Of a DNA stretch of 64,000 nucleotides, positions 1 to 7,946 are shown one piece after another (position 1 is the stretch's first letter; the number at the start of each line of letters is the position of its first letter). The position numbers and the translations under genes were made by a program. Below the pieces are notes generated by a model. That model searched no databases. It was not told the origin of the DNA and saw nothing but the letters and a program-made list of their open reading frames with translations. Source of the DNA: Arthrobacter sp. 31Y (lineage in GTDB: Bacteria > Actinomycetota > Actinomycetes > Actinomycetales > Micrococcaceae); contig NZ_JAFW01000001.1 of NCBI RefSeq assembly GCF_000526335.1, forward strand, positions 4,092,001 to 4,156,000, written 5' to 3'.

Positions 1-11
1 AAGGATCAAGG

Positions 12-800
12 ATGATTGACAAGGTTGTTGCCAGCGCCGCGGAAGCGGTGAAGGACATCCCGGACGGTGCCTCATTGGCCGTAGGAGGTTTTGGTTTATG
101 CGGCATCCCTGTTTCGCTGATCGATGCCCTCTACCAGCAGGGCACCACGGATCTTGAGACGGTCAGCAACAACTGCGGCGTGGACGACTGGGGCCTTGGC
201 ATTCTCCTCAAGGATGGTCGTATCCGGCGGACTATCAGCTCTTACGTCGGCGAGAACAAGGAATTCGCCCGGCAGTACCTTTCGGGGGAGCTGGAAGTAG
301 TTCTCACCCCGCAGGGCACCCTGGCCGAGAAGCTCCGCGCTGGAGGTGCCGGTATCCCGGCGTTCTTCACCAAAGCCGGTGTAGGTACTCAGGTGTCCGA
401 AGGCGGACTTCCGCAAAAGTACGACGCCGACGGGAACGTTGCGATTGCCTCCTCGCCTAAGGAGGTGCGCACTTTCAACGACGCGGACTACGTGCTGGAA
501 GAGTCCCTGACACCTGATTTCGGCTTGGTCCATGCCTGGAAAGGTGACAGGCACGGGAACTTGGTCTTCCACGCGACGGCGATGAACTTCAATCCCCTGT
601 GTGCCATGGCGGCCCGGACCACCATTGCCGAAGTGGAGGAGTTGGTGGAACCCGGCGAGCTGGACCCTGAGCATATCCACACGCCGGGGATCTTCGTTCA
701 AAGGGTGGTGGTTGCAACGTCCAGCGAGAAGCGGATAGAGAAGCGGACCGTGGCCCTGACCCCCAATACTGAAGCAGACCAGTCAGGAGCGGAACGATGA
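12..800 (+). CDS. scoA: 3-oxoacid CoA-transferase subunit A
   Basis: Alpha subunit of a family I CoA-transferase, 262 aa, moving CoA from a donor such as succinyl-CoA to a 3-oxo or dicarboxylic acid in the cytoplasm. The glycine-rich signature GGFGLCGIP lies near residues 26-34 and the whole protein resembles ScoA/PcaI/AtoD. It overlaps the beta subunit by 4 nt (ATGA), so the two are translationally coupled. An AAGGATCAAGGATG stretch at the left edge supplies the ribosome site, so the gene is complete. Substrate cannot be read from sequence; the following MaoC and CitE-like genes argue against a dedicated 3-oxoadipate transferase and for a leucine or C5-dicarboxylate module. Confidence 0.9.
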   Translation: MIDKVVASAAEAVKDIPDGASLAVGGFGLCGIPVSLIDALYQQGTTDLETVSNNCGVDDWGLGILLKDGRIRRTISSYVGENKEFARQYLSGELEVVLTPQGTLAEKLRAGGAGIPAFFTKAGVGTQVSEGGLPQKYDADGNVAIASSPKEVRTFNDADYVLEESLTPDFGLVHAWKGDRHGNLVFHATAMNFNPLCAMAARTTIAEVEELVEPGELDPEHIHTPGIFVQRVVVATSSEKRIEKRTVALTPNTEADQSGAER

Positions 801-1549
801 CCGACAACACGTACCAGGACATCCCGCCCCGTCCCGAAGCCGTCCGGCACGAGTACCGCCGCGCCGACGTCGAGCATCACGACTCCAAAGGCTGGACCCG
901 CAACGAACTTGCCGCCCGTGTTGCGCAGGAGCTGAGCAACGGGCAGTACGTGAACCTTGGAATCGGTATGCCCACGCTGATCCCCAACTACATTCCGGAC
1001 GGCGTGGAGGTCATTCTTCACTCTGAGAACGGAATCCTCGGCGTGGGTCCTTACCCGGCTGAGGACAAGATTGATCCGGATCTCATCAACGCGGGCAAGG
1101 AGACGGTCACCACCAATGCCGGGGCCGCGTTCTTTGATTCGGCGGCGTCCTTCGGCATGATCCGCGGCGGGCATGTGGACGTAGCCGTTTTGGGTGCCAT
1201 GGAGGTGGCTGTGAATGGTGATCTGGCCAACTGGATGATTCCCGGCAAGATGGTCAAAGGCATGGGTGGCGCCATGGACCTCGTGTTTGGTGCCAAGAAA
1301 GTCATTGTCATGATGGAACATGTGGACCGCAGCGGCAGGCCGAAGATCGTCCAGGACTGCACGCTCCCGCTCACAGGTAAAGGTTGCGTGGACCGCATCA
1401 TCACTGACCTCGCTGTCATCGACGTCGTCAAGGATGATGGCGAACCGCGTTTGGTCCTCCGCGAACTGGCCCCCAACGTCACCCTCGACGACGTCGTGGC
1501 GGCCACGGGCGCGGACCTGTTCGAAGAAGACCAGGAACTGACCGTATGA
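797..1549 (+). CDS. scoB: 3-oxoacid CoA-transferase subunit B
   Basis: Beta subunit of the same CoA-transferase, 250 aa. The catalytic glutamate that forms the glutamyl-CoA intermediate is in the [10 protein letters not shown] motif (Glu about residue 77), and [11 protein letters not shown] precedes it as in SCOT/PcaJ/ScoB. The N-terminus carries roughly 30 residues ahead of the conserved core, longer than the usual 215-220 aa subunit. It overlaps the MaoC gene by 4 nt (ATGA), placing both in one operon. Function as a CoA-transferase is secure; the acid substrate is not. Confidence 0.9.
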   Translation: MTDNTYQDIPPRPEAVRHEYRRADVEHHDSKGWTRNELAARVAQELSNGQYVNLGIGMPTLIPNYIPDGVEVILHSENGILGVGPYPAEDKIDPDLINAGKETVTTNAGAAFFDSAASFGMIRGGHVDVAVLGAMEVAVNGDLANWMIPGKMVKGMGGAMDLVFGAKKVIVMMEHVDRSGRPKIVQDCTLPLTGKGCVDRIITDLAVIDVVKDDGEPRLVLRELAPNVTLDDVVAATGADLFEEDQELTV

Positions 1550-2031
1550 CGCGGGTTGTGGAGCAGCGCGGACTCTATTTCGATGAGCTCGAAGAGGGCG
1601 TGATTTACGCGCACAAGCCTGGCCGCACCGTCACGGAGACGGATAATGTCCTCTTCACCACCATGACCATGAACACCCAGGCGCTGCATCTGGACGCGGC
1701 CTGGAGTTCCGGGCAGCCATTCGGGCAGCGGCTCATGAATTCAATGTTCACCTTGTCCACCATGGTGGGGCAGTCCGTGACGCAGCTGACGCAGGGCACC
1801 ATCATCGCGCAGTTGGGCCTGACGGATGTCACTTTTCCGCACCCGCTCTATCACGGCGATACCCTGTACACGGAAACAGTGATCACGGGTAAACGGCTGT
1901 CGTCTTCGCGGCCCGGCCAAGGCGTGGTGACCATGCAGCACACCGGCCACAACCAGGACGGGACAGTGGTGGCCTTGGCAACCCGGACCTGCCTGATGTG
2001 GACCAAGGAAGCGCACGCCGCGCAATCCTGA
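1546..2031 (+). CDS. MaoC-family (hot-dog) acyl-CoA hydratase
   Basis: A 161-aa single hot-dog-fold protein of the MaoC dehydratase family. The central helix region around residues 40-75 ([11 protein letters not shown], then a small-residue-rich stretch) and the following [16 protein letters not shown] strand match the R-hydratase architecture. It starts inside the end of scoB and is followed after 46 nt by the CitE-like gene. In the M. tuberculosis locus Rv2498c-Rv2504c a MaoC protein (Rv2499c) sits beside the CitE-like lyase and is proposed to hydrate itaconyl- or methylglutaconyl-type CoA esters; a similar role is inferred here. Confidence 0.85.
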   Translation: MTRVVEQRGLYFDELEEGVIYAHKPGRTVTETDNVLFTTMTMNTQALHLDAAWSSGQPFGQRLMNSMFTLSTMVGQSVTQLTQGTIIAQLGLTDVTFPHPLYHGDTLYTETVITGKRLSSSRPGQGVVTMQHTGHNQDGTVVALATRTCLMWTKEAHAAQS

Positions 2032-2077
2032 CCCACCCTTTCCATGACTCCGCAGGGCACCAGCAGCAAGGACTTTC

Positions 2078-2929
2078 ATGCTTTCTTCAGACGCAACTCC
2101 GTTCACCATGGGCCCGGCTCTCCTTTTCTGCCCTGCAGACCGGTCTGAGCGTTTCGGAAAGGCCGCTGATCGTTCCGACGCCGTCATCCTGGACCTTGAA
2201 GATGCGGTAGCTCCTGCGGACAAACCGGCGGCCCGCGAGGCGATTCTCCATCAGTTGGGTACAGGCAGCTTGGACCCAGAGCGCACCATTGTTCGGGTCA
2301 ATCCCGTGGGGACACCGGAGTTCGATCTCGATCTTCAGACCTTGGCGAAGACGCCCTACCGCACCGTCATGCTGGCCAAGGCGGAGAAAGCTGAGCAGCT
2401 CAGGTCTCTTGAGGGGTATCAGGTCATCGCGTTGTGCGAAACCGCGGCGGGCATCGTCAACGCCCCTGCCATCGCCGCGGAGCCGAATGTCGTGGGGCTC
2501 ATGTGGGGTGCCGAGGACCTGTTGGCTTCCCTCGGTGGCCTTTCCAGCAGGAACGACGCTGGCGGGTACCGGGCTGTCGCTCTTCACTCACGCTCCGCTG
2601 TACTGCTCGCCGCCAAAGCCGCAGGCAAGGAAGCAATTGACTCTGTATATGTGAACATCCCGGATCTCGATGGTTTGGCGGCTGAGTCGAAGGACGCCGT
2701 GTCCAGTGGCTTCGGAGCGAAAGCCTGCATCCATCCAAACCAAGTAGCTGTAGTACGGGAGGCCTACGCGCCCACCGACGAAGCCGTAGCCCAAGCCACT
2801 GAACTCTTGGAAGCGGCAGCATCTGCAGGGACAGGAGTGTTCCAGTTCAAAGGCAAGATGATAGACGGCCCTATCCTCAAGCACGCCCAAGCAACACTTC
2901 GGCGGGCCGGGCGACACGTCTCAATGTAA
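2078..2929 (+). CDS. HpcH/HpaI aldolase / CitE-like CoA-ester lyase
   Basis: A 283-aa TIM-barrel lyase of the CitE/citramalyl-CoA/malyl-CoA family, cleaving a 3-hydroxyacyl-CoA into two carbonyl fragments with a divalent metal. Family marks are the N-terminal FCPADRSERFGKAADRSDAVILDLEDAV region (given here in part: SDAVILDLEDAV), the VRVNPVGTPEFDLDL strand, ALCETAAG, MWGAEDL and a GFGAKACIHPNQV end. Starts at ATG preceded by CAAGGAC. Last gene of the operon; a strong palindrome follows. Gene order scoA-scoB-maoC-citE matches the M. tuberculosis leucine/itaconate locus, whose lyase Rv2498c is reported to be bifunctional. Confidence 0.85.
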   Translation: MLSSDATPFTMGPALLFCPADRSERFGKAADRSDAVILDLEDAVAPADKPAAREAILHQLGTGSLDPERTIVRVNPVGTPEFDLDLQTLAKTPYRTVMLAKAEKAEQLRSLEGYQVIALCETAAGIVNAPAIAAEPNVVGLMWGAEDLLASLGGLSSRNDAGGYRAVALHSRSAVLLAAKAAGKEAIDSVYVNIPDLDGLAAESKDAVSSGFGAKACIHPNQVAVVREAYAPTDEAVAQATELLEAAASAGTGVFQFKGKMIDGPILKHAQATLRRAGRHVSM

Positions 2930-2946
2930 GGCGCCCCGCGAGATGC

Positions 2947-2986
2947 CAGTTAATGGCAATGTTCCCCCAAACATTGCCATTAACTG
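2947..2986. terminator. Perfect 16-bp palindrome between convergent genes
   Basis: Arms CAGTTAATGGCAATGT and its exact complement flank an 8-nt loop TCCCCCAA, in the 99-bp gap between the converging citE-like and Gfo/Idh genes. There is no U-tract on either side. It is positioned to stop transcription from both directions. The outer CAGTTAATGGC is shared, with two differences, by the palindrome at 32411-32457. Confidence 0.7.
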
Positions 2987-3028
2987 CAGTCTCGGCGGAT
3001 TCTCAGTGCGCTAGACGAAGTCAGAGCG

Positions 3029-4135
3029 CTAGACAAGCTCCTTGTGGTCCACCAGCTCCGTCAGTTCAACCACAGCTGGCCGCGGGGCAGTGCTCTTGAT
3101 GGCCACCGCCTGCCCGCTCTTGGCCGATTCCAGCACCGATTCCATAACGTCCAAAGCATGGAAGGCCAACTGTCCGCCAGCCCGAGGTTCCTGCCCGGCA
3201 GGGGTCGCGGCGAGGTCCGCAATGCCAAAGCCGCGGCCCGCGTCCACATAGCCGGCAGAGACGGGGAGTGTCTCCCACTCCGAGGCGCCGAGTGCGAACA
3301 GCTGCACGTCGCCGTCGAAATGATTAGGGTCAGGGACCATCAGCGAACCGGATTCACCGTGGATCTCAATGTTCGGGCTCTTGGTCTTGACGGCGTCGAA
3401 GCTCATGAACAGAGTAGATAAGGCGCCAGACGCATGCACCAGGACGCCGGTGACGTGCGAGTCGATGTCCACCGGAACCACCTGTCCCTGACGCGGACCC
3501 GAACCGATGGTGCGCTCGCCGCGGGTGTGGCTTGCAGCGCCCACCACTGAAACCACGGGTCCCAGCAGAGTGACGAGTGCAGAGACGTAGTACGGGCCCA
3601 TGTCCAGCAGGGGTCCGCCGCCGGGCTGGTAGTAGAAGTCGGGGTTCGGGTGCCAGCGCTCATGACCTGGCGTTGCCATGGTGGCGGTTGCCGATATCGG
3701 TGCACCGATCAGGCCGTCGTCGATGGCCTTCCGGGCTGTCTGGATGCCGGTACCCAACACGGTGTCCGGTGCGCAGCCCACGGTAACTCCCGCCGCAAGA
3801 GCCGCATCCAGCACCTGCCGAGCCTCGGCCGTGGTGGCAGCCAGAGGCTTTTCGCCGTAGACGGACTTTCCGGCCGCGATGGCCTTCAGCGCAATGTCAG
3901 CGTGGGCGGCAGGGATGGTGAGGTTCAGGACGAGGTCCACATCCTCGGCGGCCAGGAGTTCGTCCACGCTCAGTGCCCGGACGCCGTCGTACGAGTCGGC
4001 AACCGCCTGCGCCCGCGCCGGATCAAGGTCCGCGACTGCCACGAGGTTGATGGAATCCAGCTGGCGGAAGTTAGCTAGGTACTGGGCGATGATGGCGCCA
4101 CAGCCGATGACTCCTACATTTAGCGGCTTGCCCAC
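3029..4135 (-). CDS. Gfo/Idh/MocA family oxidoreductase (distal gene)
   Basis: A 368-aa NAD(P)-dependent sugar or polyol dehydrogenase-like protein. N-terminal Rossmann fold with GVIGCGAI near residues 8-15; the EKPLA motif (about residues 95-99) carries the conserved lysine of the family; the C-terminal alpha/beta domain follows with a GPYYVSAL segment. It overlaps ThuA by 16 nt and ends the minus-strand sugar operon. In ThuA/ThuB-type pathways a Gfo/Idh enzyme (ThuB) oxidises or reduces a 3-keto sugar intermediate; such a role is inferred from context only. Confidence 0.85.
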   Translation of the reverse strand: MGKPLNVGVIGCGAIIAQYLANFRQLDSINLVAVADLDPARAQAVADSYDGVRALSVDELLAAEDVDLVLNLTIPAAHADIALKAIAAGKSVYGEKPLAATTAEARQVLDAALAAGVTVGCAPDTVLGTGIQTARKAIDDGLIGAPISATATMATPGHERWHPNPDFYYQPGGGPLLDMGPYYVSALVTLLGPVVSVVGAASHTRGERTIGSGPRQGQVVPVDIDSHVTGVLVHASGALSTLFMSFDAVKTKSPNIEIHGESGSLMVPDPNHFDGDVQLFALGASEWETLPVSAGYVDAGRGFGIADLAATPAGQEPRAGGQLAFHALDVMESVLESAKSGQAVAIKSTAPRPAVVELTELVDHKELV

Positions 4136-4821
4136 AGCATGCCCCTTTCAACGATGGTCCGGACGTTGCCGTCCTGGAGGATTTCCACGCGGTGGCCGGG
4201 GGTGCAGACGAAGATTTTTCCTTTGCCCCACTGGCGGGTCCAGATGGCCGGCGAAGTGACTTCGCGGTTCCACGGATCCCAGTCGCGCACTTTTTGGGTA
4301 GTGGTGGCCAGAACATCGATGTAGTCATCGGAGAGGACCCAGTACTGTTCCGTGACGAGCTCGAAGTCACCGATTCCCTGCGTAATGGGGTGTTCGGAGG
4401 CGGCATCCAGCATATTAACTGTGTAAGGGACGTAATTGTCTGACTGCTCACCAATCCGCTCGTCAGCATGCTTGCCAGGGTGGCAGGCGAACTGGCCGCC
4501 GATCAGGTGAAGGTAGTCCGAGTTGTTGCGGTAGGAATCAGCGATCCCACCGTGCCAGCCTGCCAGACCCGTACCGTTTTCAACTGCTGTGCGGAGCCCC
4601 TCGAACTCGTCCTTCTCGATGGTGGTCATGGTCATGCATTGCACAATCAGGTCCACGCCTGCCATGTAGTCGGGGTCGGCGTAGATCTTGGGGGATTCCT
4701 CCACCCGGACGTCATAGCCGTTGTCCTTCAGGTAGGGGATGAACAGTTCTGTGGCTTCCACCGGCTGGTGTCCGTCCCAGCCGCCGCGAACCACCAGCGC
4801 TGTCTTGTTATTGCTTGTCAT
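4120..4821 (-). CDS. ThuA-like (trehalose-utilization) domain protein
   Basis: A 233-aa ThuA-family protein with a class I glutamine-amidotransferase-like fold, implicated in metabolism of trehalose and 3-keto disaccharides. Seen: VVRGGWDGHQP at the N-terminus, then LVVQCMTM-like and GLAGWHGGIADSY segments and a late EQYWVLSDDY. The chosen ATG at 4821 has an AAGGAAACC ribosome site; an in-frame ATG at 4848 would add nine residues but its purine stretch is only 2 nt away. Sits between two Gfo/Idh genes. The exact chemistry of ThuA proteins is not settled. Confidence 0.85.
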   Translation of the reverse strand: MTSNNKTALVVRGGWDGHQPVEATELFIPYLKDNGYDVRVEESPKIYADPDYMAGVDLIVQCMTMTTIEKDEFEGLRTAVENGTGLAGWHGGIADSYRNNSDYLHLIGGQFACHPGKHADERIGEQSDNYVPYTVNMLDAASEHPITQGIGDFELVTEQYWVLSDDYIDVLATTTQKVRDWDPWNREVTSPAIWTRQWGKGKIFVCTPGHRVEILQDGNVRTIVERGMLWASR

Positions 4822-4853
4822 GGTTTCCTTCGTTTCGAGCGTAGTCATTTCCC

Positions 4854-6074
4854 TCAGACGTTCTGCCAGCGGCTGGCGTTCTCTGCGCTGGCTTCCACGG
4901 CGGCCAGCACTTTTTGCACCTGTAAAGCGTCAGCGAACGACGGCGTGGGCTGCTTGCCTGCGCCGATGGCAGTGACGAGGTCCACCACCTGATGGGTGAA
5001 GCCGTGCTCATAGCCGAGACCGTGCCCGGTGGGCCACCAGTTGGCGGCGTAGGGGTGGGACGGCTCGGTGACCATGATCTTGCGGAAGCCGGCGTCAGGT
5101 TCCAGCGCGGAATCGTAGTACTGCAGTGAGTTCATGTCTTCGAAGTCAAAGGCGATTGAGCCTTTGGTGCCGTTGAGTTCCAGGCGCATGGCGTTCTTGC
5201 GTCCCAACGCAAAACGGGTTGCTTCGAAGATGCCGATTGGCCCGGCGGCGGTGCGGCTGCGGGAGCCGGCGTCAGCACCGGCGTCGTGCTGTGCCTCGAA
5301 GCGGGCGGTGAACAGCGCAGCGTCATCCACCGTGACCGGACCGCGCGGACCATCCGCGCCGCCGTGACCGCCCAGGCCCACAAAGTCGCCGCCCACCGGG
5401 CGCTCCTTCACGAAGGTCTCCAGCAGCGCAGAGACACCGGTGATGTTCAGCCCCGTGATCCACTGGGCGGCGTCGATGCTGTGTGCGCCGATGTCGCCAA
5501 GTGAACCGGACCCGGATTTGGACTTGTCCAGGCGCCAAGTCAGGGGAGCATCGGCGTCGCTGAGCCAGTCCTGAAGGTACTGCGCGCGGACGTGCCGGAT
5601 CTCGCCCAGGCGACCGTCGTCCACCATCCGTTTGGCCAGAGCCAACGCCGGGGTGCGTCGGTAACTGAAGCCGCACATGGAGAACACGCCGCGTTCGGCC
5701 GCGGCCCGGGCCACCAGTGTCATTTTTTCGGCTTCTTCCACCGAATTGGCCAGGGGCTTCTCGCAGAGGACGTGCTTGCCGGCCTCGAGCGCTGCAATAG
5801 CTATGTCGGCGTGGGTGTTGCCGGGAGTGCAGATGTCAATGAGGTCGATGTCATCGCGTTCAATGAGTCGGCGCCAATCTGTCTCGACGGACGCCCAGCC
5901 GTACTTGCCGGCCGCTGCCCGCACCCCCTCCTCGTTCCGGCCCGCCAAGGTCGTCAGCTCCGGAGCAAGGGGAAGATCAAAGAAGCGTGGAGCCGTACGC
6001 CAGGCGTGGGAGTGGGCGGCACCCATGAAGGCATAGCCCACCATGCCCACACGCAGGGGTTGAGTCTCTGTCAT
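4854..6074 (-). CDS. Gfo/Idh/MocA family oxidoreductase (proximal gene)
   Basis: A 406-aa NAD(P)-dependent dehydrogenase with a Rossmann N-terminus (GMVGYAFMGAAHSHAW) and the family EKPLANSVEEA motif. It is longer than the downstream paralogue and has an insert around residues 235-275 rich in Gly, Asp and Ala that faces the C-terminal domain. Its stop lies 5 nt before the longer candidate ThuA start, so expression is probably coupled. Two Gfo/Idh enzymes around one ThuA gene fit sequential redox steps on a sugar, for example keto formation and re-reduction; substrate unknown. Confidence 0.88.
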   Translation of the reverse strand: MTETQPLRVGMVGYAFMGAAHSHAWRTAPRFFDLPLAPELTTLAGRNEEGVRAAAGKYGWASVETDWRRLIERDDIDLIDICTPGNTHADIAIAALEAGKHVLCEKPLANSVEEAEKMTLVARAAAERGVFSMCGFSYRRTPALALAKRMVDDGRLGEIRHVRAQYLQDWLSDADAPLTWRLDKSKSGSGSLGDIGAHSIDAAQWITGLNITGVSALLETFVKERPVGGDFVGLGGHGGADGPRGPVTVDDAALFTARFEAQHDAGADAGSRSRTAAGPIGIFEATRFALGRKNAMRLELNGTKGSIAFDFEDMNSLQYYDSALEPDAGFRKIMVTEPSHPYAANWWPTGHGLGYEHGFTHQVVDLVTAIGAGKQPTPSFADALQVQKVLAAVEASAENASRWQNV

Positions 6075-6104
6075 CGGATGTCCTTTCTGGTTGGTCGTAG
6101 CCGC

Positions 6105-7004
6105 TTACTTGCTGAAACCTGCGGTGAGGCCACTGAGCAACTGTCGGCGCGCCACCACGTAAATCACCAGCAGCGGAAGCGTTGCCAGCACCACGGAGGC
6201 GAGCACCGCAGGGATGTTGACGCTGAATTCACCCTGGAAGGTCCACAGCGACAACGGCAGAACCCGGGTGTCAGGGCTTTGCGTGAGGATCAGTGGGAAC
6301 AAGAATCCGTTCCACACATGGAGTGCGTTGTAGATGCCAACCGTGATGACAGCGGGCTTGGTCATGGGCAACGCCAGGCGCCACATCATGGCCCAGTCAG
6401 AGCAGCCGTCCAGCCGCATCGACTCAAAAAGTTCATTGGGGACATCCCGCATGAAGTTGGAGAGGATGAGCACCGACACGGGGATTGCGAAGGCAATGGA
6501 GGGCAGGATCAGAGCCAACAAGGTGTCGTACATGTGGGCCTTGGTGATCATCCAGTAGATGGGAATGATGGTTGCGTGCAGCGGAATGGCCAGGCCCAGG
6601 AGGAAGACGTTGTTGGTCCAACTGAGGAACCTGCCTTTGCCGCGGACTATGGCGTACGCGGCCATAAAGGCGACGAAAAGCGCCGGAACCACGCTGCCCA
6701 CGGTGACGATGAGGCTGTTGGTGAAGTACTTGGCGAAGTCGTTCTCCAGGACCAGCTTGTAGTTGTCCAAGGTTGGCTCTGCAGGTGGGAGCATCGGGTT
6801 GGAGGTGAAGAAACCCGCCTGGTTCTTCAGGCTGGTGATGACCACGTAGTACACGGGCACAATAATGATTGCCAGCCAGATCCAGCCGCCCAGGCCGCCC
6901 AGGAAGTTTGGCCGCGAACGGCCAAGCTTTGAGGGCCGACGGCGGGTGGTTGCCGGTTGGGGCAACGCCGCCGGTGCTGTGGGGAGTTCAGTGGTGGAAG
7001 TCAT
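6105..7004 (-). CDS. Sugar ABC transporter permease, MalG type
   Basis: A 299-aa inner-membrane permease of the carbohydrate uptake CUT1 class. Six membrane segments are visible from about residue 38 onward, and the EAA loop that docks the ATPase reads ESMRLDGCSDWAMMWRLALP. The N-terminus has a 30-residue Pro/Arg-rich cytoplasmic tail. Overlaps the stop of the MalF-type permease by 1 nt. Works with that permease and the solute-binding lipoprotein; no ATPase gene is in the operon. Confidence 0.92.
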   Translation of the reverse strand: MTSTTELPTAPAALPQPATTRRRPSKLGRSRPNFLGGLGGWIWLAIIIVPVYYVVITSLKNQAGFFTSNPMLPPAEPTLDNYKLVLENDFAKYFTNSLIVTVGSVVPALFVAFMAAYAIVRGKGRFLSWTNNVFLLGLAIPLHATIIPIYWMITKAHMYDTLLALILPSIAFAIPVSVLILSNFMRDVPNELFESMRLDGCSDWAMMWRLALPMTKPAVITVGIYNALHVWNGFLFPLILTQSPDTRVLPLSLWTFQGEFSVNIPAVLASVVLATLPLLVIYVVARRQLLSGLTAGFSK

Positions 7005-7942
7005 TACGCACCTTCCAATTGGCTGGCGTTGCGGTTTTTGCCGCCGAGTCGTTGCAGGAACAATGCCAAGGCCAGGCCGATGACAACGAGGATGACGCCC
7101 AAGGCGCTCGCAGCCCCCATGTCGTTCGCTTTGAAGCCCGTGAGGTACATATGCAGCGGCAGGAGCCTGGTGGAGTAGCCCGGGCCGCCGGCGGTCAGGA
7201 CGAAGATCAGGTCGAAGTACGCCAGGGATCCCACCACCATGAGGGTGGAGGAGGTGATCATGGTGTACTTCAGCTGCGGCAAGGTGATGTTGAAGAACTG
7301 CTGGATGCGGCCGGCTCCGTCAATTTGGGCAGCTTCGTACAGTGAAGCGGGAATCTGTCGCACGCCGCCTTGGTAGATCAGGGTGTGGAAGGGCACGAAC
7401 TGCCAGGCGATCACGAACACCACCACGAACAAGACGAGGTCAGAGTTACCCAGCCAGTCCTGCGCCAGGAACGGTAGTCCCAGGCCCGGGCCGAGCCCGA
7501 AGTTCGGATCCAGCAGCGCCTTGAAGGCGATGGCCACAGCCGCGGAGGACAGGAGCAGCGGCACGAAGTAGAGCACAGCCAAAGCCGCCCGGTACTTCTG
7601 GCTTGCAGCGGTGAAGACGCCGAGCAGGAGGCTGATGGGTGCCTGGACGATGAAGGAGAAGAACATGATCTTGGCAGTCACCAACAGGGCGTTGCCTGTG
7701 ACGGGATCGGCCAGGACCGTGTTCCAGCTGGACAGTCCATCCAGCCTGATTTCGCCCAGGCCGTCCCAGCTGGTGAAGCTCAGGAACAGGACTCCCAGGA
7801 GCGGGAGGATGGCGAAGAGCATGAAGAATGCCAGGGCTGGGACAGCAAGCCACCCTGACGGACCCTTTTCCAGGGTCCGTCGGGTGCCTGCGGTGCGTCC
7901 AGTGCCCAACTCCCGCCGTGGAGTGGTGGTAGCAGTGGACAC
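7004..7942 (-). CDS. Sugar ABC transporter permease, MalF type
   Basis: A 312-aa CUT1 permease with a basic Arg/Thr-rich cytoplasmic N-terminus, a first helix at about residues 33-57 and further helices through the end. The EAA loop reads EAAQIDGAGRIQQFFNITLP. Lies 4 nt after the solute-binding protein gene. Forms the heterodimeric channel with the MalG-type subunit. Confident as a sugar transporter; the imported sugar is not determinable here. Confidence 0.92.
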   Translation of the reverse strand: MSTATTTPRRELGTGRTAGTRRTLEKGPSGWLAVPALAFFMLFAILPLLGVLFLSFTSWDGLGEIRLDGLSSWNTVLADPVTGNALLVTAKIMFFSFIVQAPISLLLGVFTAASQKYRAALAVLYFVPLLLSSAAVAIAFKALLDPNFGLGPGLGLPFLAQDWLGNSDLVLFVVVFVIAWQFVPFHTLIYQGGVRQIPASLYEAAQIDGAGRIQQFFNITLPQLKYTMITSSTLMVVGSLAYFDLIFVLTAGGPGYSTRLLPLHMYLTGFKANDMGAASALGVILVVIGLALALFLQRLGGKNRNASQLEGA

Positions 7943-7946
7943 TGGA

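Noticed and set aside
5592..6932. 446-aa plus-strand frame over the dehydrogenase and permease genes
   Set aside because: Translation is rich in His, Arg and Gly with no hydrophobic pattern or motif; it mirrors the minus-strand operon.
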